The notes beneath the pieces are model-generated. The model did no database searches. It had not been told where the DNA came from and saw only the letters and a list, made by a program, of their open reading frames with translations. 64,000 nucleotides of DNA from NCBI RefSeq assembly GCF_900156125.1, contig NZ_FTLX01000007.1:167323-231322 (forward strand), given 5' to 3'. The translations under genes and the position numbers were made by a program. The DNA is from Domibacillus enclensis (GTDB taxonomy: Bacteria; Bacillota; Bacilli; Bacillales; Domibacillaceae). Of the stretch, positions 37,733 to 46,806 are shown one piece after another. How positions within the stretch are numbered: the first letter of the stretch is position 1; each line of letters begins with the position of its first letter.

Positions 37733-40700
37733 TTACCACAACTGAACAATTTCTCTTTTTTCACGGTCTATTATAAAAGCATTTTCATCATTGTAATTTA
37801 CAAACCATCCTAGTTTCCAACCCAAGCTTCTAATTAAGTTCATCTTTTCTTTAGATATAAGCAATCGTGAACCCTCCCTCAGGGGCATTCCTACTTTACC
37901 AAACTCCCAGCTTCTTCCTTCAATCCAACTTTCTCTAATTATATCTTTCTCATTTATACTTGATGAGATATCTAATTCGTTGTTTAAATATGCAGGCGTA
38001 AAAGTTCCACCATAATAAGTAGTGTCAAATTCTCCTTTATAAATTAAAGGTATATAGGATGATGTAGTATTTATCTTGCCTTTTGTAAAATCAGGCAAAT
38101 CATTTACTTTAAACTTTAAAGCCATTACTTCAAGGTCAAATTCATTATTTATGATCTCTTCTTCTTTTCTAGCAAATCCTATAATTTCAACAGACTTCAT
38201 GCAGTTTTCTTCTGCAGAATATAGAATTTCCGTATAGTGAACGTGCTGATATTTACCCTCAAATAAGAAGTCTTCTGGACTTAAATTACCTAAAACAAAT
38301 TTCATTATTTCTCTTTCCTTACTCGGCTTACTATTTAATCTAATTTGTTCTGATGGAAATATAGGATTAACTCTACATAAGGCTTTAAATATCTTTGAGG
38401 CATCTTCATCATATACCTTTCTTACTAATACCTTGTTAATTGATCTATAAACTTCTGATTTTAGTATTACCGATTGTCCTTGTTTTCGATATGCGCTAAC
38501 TAGGTAACTATCAATTTTAATCAAATCATCAATACTTAAAGCCTGATTTTTCTCCAAAATACATTGTTGTATCTCTTTATAATTATCTTTGTTCCAACAA
38601 TTAATTTTCTCTAAAGTAGCGAATATTGGATGTGATTCCCTCCAAAATTTTTCATTTACTTCTATTGAATGTATATCTATTTCAGGCGGTGAAGAGCCAT
38701 CTATAGTAGAAAGAGACACTCCTCCTAATTCAAGAATTTTCACAAAAGTGTATTTTACGGTAAAATGTTCACACTCTTTTATACGGTCAGTGATGTAACT
38801 TTGATTAATATACAACCAAATCGATTCAATATTTTCAAGGGCTAAACTGTATATGATACCCGCACATATTTCTGCTGCAACATTTGTGTTTAAGTTAAAA
38901 CTATAATCTAAAATAATCGGAACAAAGAAATTAGGATCTATTCTGGTAAGGCCCTTTAAAATTTCTGGTCCCCTATACGGAATATGGCTTGAAGGACTAT
39001 CTAAAAACCAGATGAAAAGTTGCGCTAATTCAATATTAGAAGACTTTACAAGCTGTTTTTCGTTCAACCAATGATAGTATTCTTTAAGTTCTTCTGGTGG
39101 CCTTACCATTAGATTTAAGTGTTCCACTACAACACTTAATATATCTTTTGCCTCTTCTTCATTGAATCTACTTCCTATTAAATCTAATATTTTCTTCACA
39201 ATTTGCCAGTCATGTGCATATTTTTCTTCTACAATCAGTGATCTTATTGAAATTGCAAACTCTTGTACATCACATATATTTGCTAAATGTTCAAAAGCTT
39301 GATTCGCTTCAGAACTAACATTTCCAGACCAAATTTGCCATCCTCCTTCTTGTAATGTCCTTAGCCCTTCAATAAATTTTTCTTTTGCTCCTATATTATT
39401 ATCCATTTGCATTTCGTCCATTGCTTGAGAGAAAGCTTGATTCGAATTATTAATTGAAGAGCTTTTCCCAAAAGTACCAGGAAGAAAAAAATCTTCTGCT
39501 ATGTCTTTACTCTCTTCATGATCTGAAGACATTGGTGGAACTTCTGCACCTTCCTCACTATCCTGAATTTCTTTTGAACCTATTTCCACCTCAATATTAT
39601 TTTTCTGTATCAATTCTAATAGGTGGTTATAATGTTCAGGCACCATAAAAGATTTAATGGATATCAAAAACGTCTCTCTTTCATTTTTTGTCATATCGGA
39701 AATTAAGATTTTCAATAACCTTTTAAAAAGTATTTCTCTACTGTTATCTGTAGAGCTTTTACATATTATATCTCCCATTATCGAGGCAAAACGATCTAAA
39801 TACCTTGTATCACCAATCAAAAACAGTTCACAAAACCCCCATTTTAGCAAAGGATGCATGTCCGAATTATTTTCCAGAATCTCGAGGATGGCATTCTGTT
39901 CTTCTAAGTTTCCTATACCGAATTTGTATCCTTTACCTCTGTCTGTATAATCTATTTGTGGTGATTCTGCTTTTTCCTGAAGTACCTTAGGTAGAGGCAG
40001 TACTTGTTCTTTAAGAAATTCCACTGCATTACCTAAATTTCCTATCTTACATAAAACTCCTATAAATTCCTCTTTTTCTACACGTACATATCTTTGAAAA
40101 GTCATTTCCCCAGAGGCATGTTCTAAAATACTCGCTATATTAGCCAAATAACTTTCAATTTGATTTGATTGTTGTAGATTTACCAATGAACTTCTTATTA
40201 ATGACAATTGATCTTCTTTGTACCATGAGGGTCCCATAGAGCTGTTTAATAGTTCTTGAAAAACCCGCTGAGTGCTTCCTTCATTGTCCAAATAAACATA
40301 TATATTTGATAAGTTAATTAAATCCTCTGTACGTTCCCATCTGTTCTGAACTCCTAGTAAAATATGCTTCTCTAAGCCCTTACTTAAATCATAAATTTTT
40401 CTTTTTATACCTTTGATTTTTTTCAAAATCATTATAACTGAGAATATAGCTTCCCTAAATCCCTCAGTATACATCCCTAACTGATTCTCTAAATTATTCA
40501 TTAAAAAATCTAAGAAGTCATGAACTCTTGTTGGACAGTATTCTTTGTAAAATTCAGCTATTTCTTGATATACATAAACCAAGGTATCTTCGGGAATAAA
40601 ATAACTTCTATCCCAAGACACTCTTTCTTTCAACTCCAAGCTTAAGCTTGGATACAAAATGTTTTTTATTGTATCTGCTAATTCGTTAAACTTAGTCTCC

Positions 40701-43549
40701 GTGCCATGGCACCTTGCTCTCCAAGCATTTCCTTTAATAGAGCCTACCAATGAAATAACACTTTCAAGGTAATTTTCCCATGTACTTGGTGTATTGTTCT
40801 CTAATTCTGGGTGTTGTTCTCCATAATTAATAAACCCTCGATACTGCCAAAGTGCACTAAATTTATATAATGATTGATAATTTAAATCCACGCCGTTTTT
40901 TTCTCTTATAGAGAATGAGTTATTTTCAATAATTACCTCTTGAATTAAGCTTTCAATGATATTAACATCAAACTCATTATCGACGAGCCCCATTAAGAAA
41001 ATCTCACGGTTATCGTTATTAAAATTAAATTTTTCAAATAAATATTTAGTATCTTTCAACAAGTTTATTTTTCCGGAAAGGTTATTTTTGCTTCCATAAG
41101 TCTCTTCCAATTTTAATAATTCTATTAGGGTAAAAAATAAAACCCTAATCATTTTACTATCAATGGGAATACCTTGCTTTTCATAAGCTTCAATGGGTGT
41201 ATATATATCTTTGTTAAAAATTAAGAACGCCTTCTGATATGAGACTATCGATAAGCAAAAGTCCATATAACTTTCTTGATCATCATCAGCTATATATTCT
41301 AATTGCGACAACAAAAATGAATACTCTTTAGAAAATGCATTTCCTGAATTATCTGATTGATATGAAGTTAATATGGCCAATGCTTTGTAATAAGAATCCA
41401 TAACTTTATATTTTATTTCACCTGATTCCATGGCTAGTATTAACCTTTGTCTTAAAATATGAAAAATTTCCTGAGCTTCTTCATTAGCATGGTTCTCGAG
41501 AAATTTAATTAAAAAGTCAATAGCATTATCATCCTCAATAATCAAGAATCCTTGTCTTACTATATATGTCATTGCTTCATTAAACTCTTTTTTCTGAATC
41601 AACAAATTAGCAAATTCAGAAGCATACCTGACAAAAAGATTATTGTATCTAAATTTAATTCTTTGAGATAACAGCAACAACCTCATAGTTTCTTTAATCT
41701 CTATTTTATTATTCAGTGCGAAATCTATTACCTCATCTAAATCAGAAACTATTAAATCAGGTTTTATATGGTATGTTGTACATTTATCTGCCCAGGTTTG
41801 ATTACAGTATATTATGGCTTCAATACTTAGATCTTCGGTTTGCCTCAACATGTGATATAAAATATTTTTTATTGAATATAAATGGTTATCTTCCTCTTTA
41901 CAAAATTTCGTAATTTGATAATGAATTTCTTCACTTATCATCGTTGTCTTATTGACTATAAAGTTAGCAAATGAAGCGTGATAAATGGAAATACCTTGAT
42001 CTAAGTCTAATAAATATCTTATTTTTGGTGAAAAAATCATCAACATGCTTCCAATATGAGGTGGCAATACTTTTTTTAATATATTTTCATCTACACGCTC
42101 TCTTAGCCTTGCGATTGTAGCCAAGGCATATAGTTCATTCGGTTTTTCCTGCAGCCTGTTCCACAAAGATTCGTAATAAACTTCGATATCTCCCCCAATG
42201 TAGGGAACTTGATTTAACCATTCAATTATTATTTCTTCATTTTTTAAATGAATGGACTCTTCTAGTAAGTACCTTAAATATAGCGGGTGACCTTCTGACT
42301 TAGTTACAATAGCCTCCCTAAGCGAAAACGACAAACTTGTATTACGTAATTTTCTATTAACTATGTATCTTGTTTGACTAACAGCTAAGGGGACAACCTT
42401 TACAATGTTACTCTCTTTTATACGAGACTTAAATAAAACAGGTAAAAACTCTTCATTTTGACAAGCAAGAACTATAAAAATATTACTAGGTAACTCTTCT
42501 GGTAATAAACTTAAGAAATCTTGAATTTTATTTGAAAAATAGACATCTTCTATTCCGTCAATAAAAATTATTCCTTCAGTTTGACTTTTTGTTAGCTTTT
42601 GTGAAAGTAAAGCAAACAATTTTTGTATATCAGCTATCCACTCATGAAGTTTTCTATCTTGTTTAGGCGGCATCTCTACATAAAGTTCATTCCACAAAGC
42701 TTTTTCCAACCATTCAGCAAACACTAATTCAGAAGATTTAAAAGCGATTGGTAGACCATCTTGTTTATTTCTTACAAGGTACTTACCAATTACTTTCACA
42801 CCCGCTTTAATAGGAGTGTATTCCATAACGAATGTACTTTTTCCAGATCCCGGGCTCCCTTTTAAAAATATATAGCCATTCTCTTGCTCATCAAACTTTT
42901 TCTCAAGTTCTGTAACTATTGTTTTATTTACTGGTAATTCTATATTTTCTTCACTAGGTTCCAAACCTAGCAAATCAGCATCATTTTCATACTCAATATT
43001 ATTGCTATCTAGGAATGTTTTAATTTTGAACGTACTAATTGCAGCTATAGTACCGTCTAATTTTTGTAAAATAACTCCTTTAATATGATCTTTGACAATA
43101 AGAGGAGCACCTGAAAATCCATCAAATCTTTCAAATTTTTGATTATAACTTAGGTCTGTATCCCACAATAACTGATCATTCTCTATATTAGATCTTAATA
43201 TTGAACCTGTAAGCTTTGCTCCCGGAGTCCATTTACTCACAGGAAATCCAAATGTCTCCCATATTTCATTCTCGGCAGTTTTAGATACGTTAATATGCAA
43301 ATACTCATCATTTTCGAGTTCCGTTTCTAATTCCAATAACGCTATATCGAAGTCTGCATTATAATCAAGTATTCTTGCGCATATTTCTTCCCTTAAAGAT
43401 TTGTTGTAGGGAAAAGAAATAGAAATGTTATTTGAATTATGTTCGGAAACTGTATGTAAAGCAGTCAGTACTCGGTTATTTTTTATTAAAAAACCTGTAC
43501 CGCTTTCAGTACCACATTCAATCCTGGCTATATATTTTTCTGTTCTCAT
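37733..43549 (-). CDS. Trypsin-like protease fused to a STAND ATPase with long repeat region (Avs1-like)
   Basis: 1,938 residues. Residues 1-190 are a trypsin-like domain with a complete triad: His32 (VLTALHTVSEH), Asp68 (DFDIALLEL) and Ser146 (FDGFSGAPL). A STAND-type NTPase follows, with Walker A GSPGSGKST at 231-239 and Walker B GIIFIDGIEDV near 340. The remaining 1,300 or so residues are alpha-helical, TPR-like sensor repeats, ending in a beta-rich tail. This protease-STAND-repeat order, next to an MBL-fold gene, is that of type I AVAST-like antiphage sensors, which detect phage proteins and then switch on the effector domain. Target and activation are inferred. Confidence 0.9.
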   Translation of the reverse strand: MRTEKYIARIECGTESGTGFLIKNNRVLTALHTVSEHNSNNISISFPYNKSLREEICARILDYNADFDIALLELETELENDEYLHINVSKTAENEIWETFGFPVSKWTPGAKLTGSILRSNIENDQLLWDTDLSYNQKFERFDGFSGAPLIVKDHIKGVILQKLDGTIAAISTFKIKTFLDSNNIEYENDADLLGLEPSEENIELPVNKTIVTELEKKFDEQENGYIFLKGSPGSGKSTFVMEYTPIKAGVKVIGKYLVRNKQDGLPIAFKSSELVFAEWLEKALWNELYVEMPPKQDRKLHEWIADIQKLFALLSQKLTKSQTEGIIFIDGIEDVYFSNKIQDFLSLLPEELPSNIFIVLACQNEEFLPVLFKSRIKESNIVKVVPLAVSQTRYIVNRKLRNTSLSFSLREAIVTKSEGHPLYLRYLLEESIHLKNEEIIIEWLNQVPYIGGDIEVYYESLWNRLQEKPNELYALATIARLRERVDENILKKVLPPHIGSMLMIFSPKIRYLLDLDQGISIYHASFANFIVNKTTMISEEIHYQITKFCKEEDNHLYSIKNILYHMLRQTEDLSIEAIIYCNQTWADKCTTYHIKPDLIVSDLDEVIDFALNNKIEIKETMRLLLLSQRIKFRYNNLFVRYASEFANLLIQKKEFNEAMTYIVRQGFLIIEDDNAIDFLIKFLENHANEEAQEIFHILRQRLILAMESGEIKYKVMDSYYKALAILTSYQSDNSGNAFSKEYSFLLSQLEYIADDDQESYMDFCLSIVSYQKAFLIFNKDIYTPIEAYEKQGIPIDSKMIRVLFFTLIELLKLEETYGSKNNLSGKINLLKDTKYLFEKFNFNNDNREIFLMGLVDNEFDVNIIESLIQEVIIENNSFSIREKNGVDLNYQSLYKFSALWQYRGFINYGEQHPELENNTPSTWENYLESVISLVGSIKGNAWRARCHGTETKFNELADTIKNILYPSLSLELKERVSWDRSYFIPEDTLVYVYQEIAEFYKEYCPTRVHDFLDFLMNNLENQLGMYTEGFREAIFSVIMILKKIKGIKRKIYDLSKGLEKHILLGVQNRWERTEDLINLSNIYVYLDNEGSTQRVFQELLNSSMGPSWYKEDQLSLIRSSLVNLQQSNQIESYLANIASILEHASGEMTFQRYVRVEKEEFIGVLCKIGNLGNAVEFLKEQVLPLPKVLQEKAESPQIDYTDRGKGYKFGIGNLEEQNAILEILENNSDMHPLLKWGFCELFLIGDTRYLDRFASIMGDIICKSSTDNSREILFKRLLKILISDMTKNERETFLISIKSFMVPEHYNHLLELIQKNNIEVEIGSKEIQDSEEGAEVPPMSSDHEESKDIAEDFFLPGTFGKSSSINNSNQAFSQAMDEMQMDNNIGAKEKFIEGLRTLQEGGWQIWSGNVSSEANQAFEHLANICDVQEFAISIRSLIVEEKYAHDWQIVKKILDLIGSRFNEEEAKDILSVVVEHLNLMVRPPEELKEYYHWLNEKQLVKSSNIELAQLFIWFLDSPSSHIPYRGPEILKGLTRIDPNFFVPIILDYSFNLNTNVAAEICAGIIYSLALENIESIWLYINQSYITDRIKECEHFTVKYTFVKILELGGVSLSTIDGSSPPEIDIHSIEVNEKFWRESHPIFATLEKINCWNKDNYKEIQQCILEKNQALSIDDLIKIDSYLVSAYRKQGQSVILKSEVYRSINKVLVRKVYDEDASKIFKALCRVNPIFPSEQIRLNSKPSKEREIMKFVLGNLSPEDFLFEGKYQHVHYTEILYSAEENCMKSVEIIGFARKEEEIINNEFDLEVMALKFKVNDLPDFTKGKINTTSSYIPLIYKGEFDTTYYGGTFTPAYLNNELDISSSINEKDIIRESWIEGRSWEFGKVGMPLREGSRLLISKEKMNLIRSLGWKLGWFVNYNDENAFIIDREKREIVQLW

Positions 43550-43566
43550 TTCAAATTCTCCCTATC

Positions 43567-44781
43567 CTAGATATAATAGTTTTCTCCTTCTCTAAGAACT
43601 TTTACTTTGTAGTTGTATTTTTCTGCAAGTACCTTTTGATTTAAATAATCTGAAACAGCAGTGTCGAAATTGAAAATGATATTTCTAGTCCTATCTGTTT
43701 TTCTATAAATAATTCTGCTTAAAGTTACGAGATCAGGATGATTGAATTTCATACCATTAGTAGATATAAAGAAGTTATTCGAATCAATAATTTCTAATAA
43801 TTCAGGACTTGTGTTCCCCTTAGATCCATGATGAGAGATTTTTATTGCATCGAACCAAATTAAATTATTACCGTATATCTTTTTTAATTCTTTAGTGATT
43901 ATACTTGGGTGAGAGTCTGCAAGAAATAAAATTTTTTTATTTTTTGTTTCTAGAACAAATGCTATTGAACTCCCGTTAGTAGGGCTGTTATCTTCAATAA
44001 ATCCTTCTTTTACTAAACTTTCGATTTCTTTTTTGGAAGAAGATATATTCTGTTGAAAATCTTTTGGTATCAATGTTTTTTCATATGCCATTAAAAATTC
44101 AAACGCATCATCGAATAATGCTTTACCATCCAGCTTACTTTTAAAGCCCAATTTTCTTAATTCCTTCTTCCAGTATTCCTCCAAACTATTTAATTTGTCT
44201 ACATCAGGAGACAAAAGTCTTATTCTTATTTCTTTTCCGATATCAATTACGTTCTTGTTCTCTATATTAATGGATTCACCTCCAAAACTACTATTCCATG
44301 CGTATCCACCATGTTTTATTAACGCTGCCAGGGAAGACCCTTGCTTAGCTCCTATATCCTTCTTAAAATCTTTATTAATAATAATTTCTGTGGGATACCC
44401 CATTTTATTAATATCTTTAATAATATTTTTATCTATTTCATTTTCAATCTCCGCATTTTCTAAATCTTTTTTGTGTAAATGCCTATAGCTATTGTGCCAA
44501 ATTTCTTTAATATTTATGATTTTACTGTCACTTGAAAAACCATTTTCTTGTAGAAGTTTTAAGGCACCTGAAATATGATCTGCATCAATATGAGTAATAA
44601 TCATTAAGTCTAAGGATTTACCAGCTTTGTTCATTTTTAATAGTCTTGGCTTTAAATAATTTGTATATGTTGAAATGAATCCTGTATCTATTAGGATATT
44701 CGTATCTGATAAATTTTTACAAGAAATTAAAAAAGAATCTCCATATGATGCTGGCATCATTGAAATAGCTATTTGCTCCAT
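43567..44781 (-). CDS. Metallo-beta-lactamase-fold hydrolase (ComEC-like)
   Basis: A 404-residue MBL-fold protein. The metal motif HxHxDH appears as MIITHIDADHISGALKLL (about residue 63, with Thr before the first His), and later KISHHGSKGNTSPELLEII and FFISTNGMKFNHPD are as in ComEC-type MBL domains. No membrane segment. The ATG at 44781 follows AAGGAGGG. It is 17 bp before the protease-STAND gene and likely coexpressed; MBL plus protease-STAND is the pairing seen in type I AVAST-like loci. Its substrate, nucleic acid or nucleotide, is unknown. Confidence 0.9.
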   Translation of the reverse strand: MEQIAISMMPASYGDSFLISCKNLSDTNILIDTGFISTYTNYLKPRLLKMNKAGKSLDLMIITHIDADHISGALKLLQENGFSSDSKIINIKEIWHNSYRHLHKKDLENAEIENEIDKNIIKDINKMGYPTEIIINKDFKKDIGAKQGSSLAALIKHGGYAWNSSFGGESINIENKNVIDIGKEIRIRLLSPDVDKLNSLEEYWKKELRKLGFKSKLDGKALFDDAFEFLMAYEKTLIPKDFQQNISSSKKEIESLVKEGFIEDNSPTNGSSIAFVLETKNKKILFLADSHPSIITKELKKIYGNNLIWFDAIKISHHGSKGNTSPELLEIIDSNNFFISTNGMKFNHPDLVTLSRIIYRKTDRTRNIIFNFDTAVSDYLNQKVLAEKYNYKVKVLREGENYYI

Positions 44782-44838
44782 GAAAAGCCCTCCTTCTGTC
44801 AATGCACTAATCAAATTATTTTCCTTTTGGCTAATTTT

Positions 44839-45204
44839 TTACTTATCTATTTCTGCCATGATTTTTAATTTAATATAAGCCTCTAATTGTGGCTTTATTG
44901 CTTTAAAATGATGTGCTTGTATATTAGAAATTGCTCTTACCCCCGAAAAAAGAACCGGCTCATTTTCTTCAATCATCTGATCAATTACTTGACAACAGCG
45001 ACGTATCTGAAATTCTCTGACCGATTCAGTAATCTCATTTAACAGTTGAGTCGTCTTAGGTAACTTATGTCCACGTCTTTCTAAGTTTGCAAGGATATTT
45101 AATCTTTTACCGATTACTGATTTTGTAATTCTTAATGGCCTTTTAAGATCTAATAATTCTTTATATAGAAGCTTTATTTTTTCATAATATTCTTGATCTC
45201 GCAT
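44839..45204 (-). CDS. tnsD: Severed C-terminal part of TnsD-2
   Basis: A 121-residue frame that is the same frame as the preceding TnsD-type gene, separated from it by one TAA and eight sense codons (SNKRVDWN). It matches the last 125 residues of TnsD-1 throughout (KPVRITISLIGK against RPLRITKSVIGK; TESTQEFQFRRCC against TESVREFQIRRCC). So TnsD-2 was a full-length protein of about 617 residues. The ATG at 45204 has no clear ribosome site, so this part may not be made unless the stop is read through. This region in TnsD proteins is probably part of the DNA-binding C terminus. Confidence 0.85.
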   Translation of the reverse strand: MRDQEYYEKIKLLYKELLDLKRPLRITKSVIGKRLNILANLERRGHKLPKTTQLLNEITESVREFQIRRCCQVIDQMIEENEPVLFSGVRAISNIQAHHFKAIKPQLEAYIKLKIMAEIDK

Positions 45205-45228
45205 ATTCCAATCAACTCTTTTATTAGA

Positions 45229-46692
45229 TTATGTCACCTCTTTCTTTGCTGGTAAGTTAGCCAACATCCATTCTTTATCATGTTTATATAAATATCTATA
45301 TGGCTTTCTAAATTGTTCCAGAAGTTGTGTTCTTCTATAGTTAGGAAAGCGTTCCATAGCTTGTAACAATTCTTCTCTGTATTGTTTAATGAGCCTTTCA
45401 TTGGTCTCCGTTTTTCTTTCTATTAATTCTTCTTTTGCATCTAAATAACTTTTTGCTGTTTGTGGATGAACACCTAACTCCTTTGCAATTAACTTTAAGT
45501 GTAGTCCCTCTTTTTCTAATTGATATAATTTCTCCATCCAAATATGACCATACTCTTTTATGTAATTAATATGATATTTGTCGTATTCTACCTTATCAGG
45601 ACCTTTTCGAGTATATACAGAGCCGCAAGAACATGAAAAGAACCCCGCAGGTTTCGTTCCAGTAAAATCTCTTTTAAGCGTTACCGTATCAATTACATTT
45701 TGCCTGTAATGTAAAGCAACTTTATTTAAACATGGCCACGGACCTTCGCCGAATGGACCTTTGTCTATTTCCACTTGAATAAAGGAATCAACATCTTGCT
45801 CCAAAAAATACAGCATTAGTAAATGTCGGAATGGGTGCACATGACGTTTTAAATTCCTTACAATTACTTTCAGCCAATTATAGGTATCATCTCCATCAAT
45901 ACGCGATTCGTATTTTTCCAGGAATGTAAAAGGGAGCTTCGACTGAAATTCCTTCTGTAATTGGTTCTGTCGAACTGTATTTGAAAGTGCAATTAAATTA
46001 CGATCTCTTAAAAGGGTGCGGTATTTAAGATTAATTGTTTCTCTAGAGAATTGATTAATCGGTAGTTGCAACAACTGATAAGCCATCTTCGCTAATTTAA
46101 CTTGAATTACTTCAAATTTATCTAATTCACTTTCTTTTGGTGGAGATAAATCCAGATGTTTACTATCAAATCGAATATATTCGAATCTACTCTGAGTTTC
46201 AAATTCAGTAATGTACTTCTTTAGTTTTAATTCATGGTGAGCACAGTAATCTATTCCTTCTAATTGATGTTCACGATGAATATAAGGTTCTCCGTATTGA
46301 TGAATATCTTTAATTACACATTTTGGACAATAATATAAAGCATTTTTTTTACAAATGCCTCCCGAGACCATTCCAAGCCTCCCATACAGACCTTTTCCGT
46401 CTCCTTGAACGTCCTCTATAATTTCCTGTTGGCGTTGCTTAGAAAGAAAAAGAGAGTAGTATGGATAAATGGTATGCTTATTCAGTAAACTTTCTATTGA
46501 ATAACTTGGACCGAGTTGCTTAGCTAATATAGAAAAGTTGCTTCCAATTTCTACACTTGGAATTACAGAACGTTTTTTAAATAATTCCTCTATTGTATCT
46601 CTATAATTTGTATTTCCGCTATAAAAATGATAACGAGCAATCGATGAATACAACAATTCATCAGGATATGGATCAGTAAAGAACGGTAACAT
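45229..46692 (-). CDS. tnsD: TnsD-2 (TniQ/TnsD target selector), truncated by in-frame stop
   Basis: 487 residues of a TniQ/TnsD protein: the N-terminal TniQ motif (FFTDPYPDELLYSSIARYH, with ten more matching residues) and a zinc-finger region YYCPKCVIKDIHQ...EHQLEGIDYCAHH at about 118-150, then the middle GPWPCLNKVALHYR. The gene stops at TAA (45231-45229) after KKEVT, but homology to TnsD-1 continues in the same frame. TnsD proteins bind the 3' end of glmS and recruit TnsC. It lies 114 bp after the other TnsD gene; this copy may be impaired. Confidence 0.88.
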   Translation of the reverse strand: MLPFFTDPYPDELLYSSIARYHFYSGNTNYRDTIEELFKKRSVIPSVEIGSNFSILAKQLGPSYSIESLLNKHTIYPYYSLFLSKQRQQEIIEDVQGDGKGLYGRLGMVSGGICKKNALYYCPKCVIKDIHQYGEPYIHREHQLEGIDYCAHHELKLKKYITEFETQSRFEYIRFDSKHLDLSPPKESELDKFEVIQVKLAKMAYQLLQLPINQFSRETINLKYRTLLRDRNLIALSNTVRQNQLQKEFQSKLPFTFLEKYESRIDGDDTYNWLKVIVRNLKRHVHPFRHLLMLYFLEQDVDSFIQVEIDKGPFGEGPWPCLNKVALHYRQNVIDTVTLKRDFTGTKPAGFFSCSCGSVYTRKGPDKVEYDKYHINYIKEYGHIWMEKLYQLEKEGLHLKLIAKELGVHPQTAKSYLDAKEELIERKTETNERLIKQYREELLQAMERFPNYRRTQLLEQFRKPYRYLYKHDKEWMLANLPAKKEVT

Positions 46693-46806
46693 TTAATCAA
46701 CTCCTTCGAGAAACCATTGTGGAGTATATCAATTGCCAACAAAGGGAATGGGCACTAATCCAAATATGCTGAGCCTCTTCATTTCCGGGAAAAAGCCAAG
46801 CAACTT

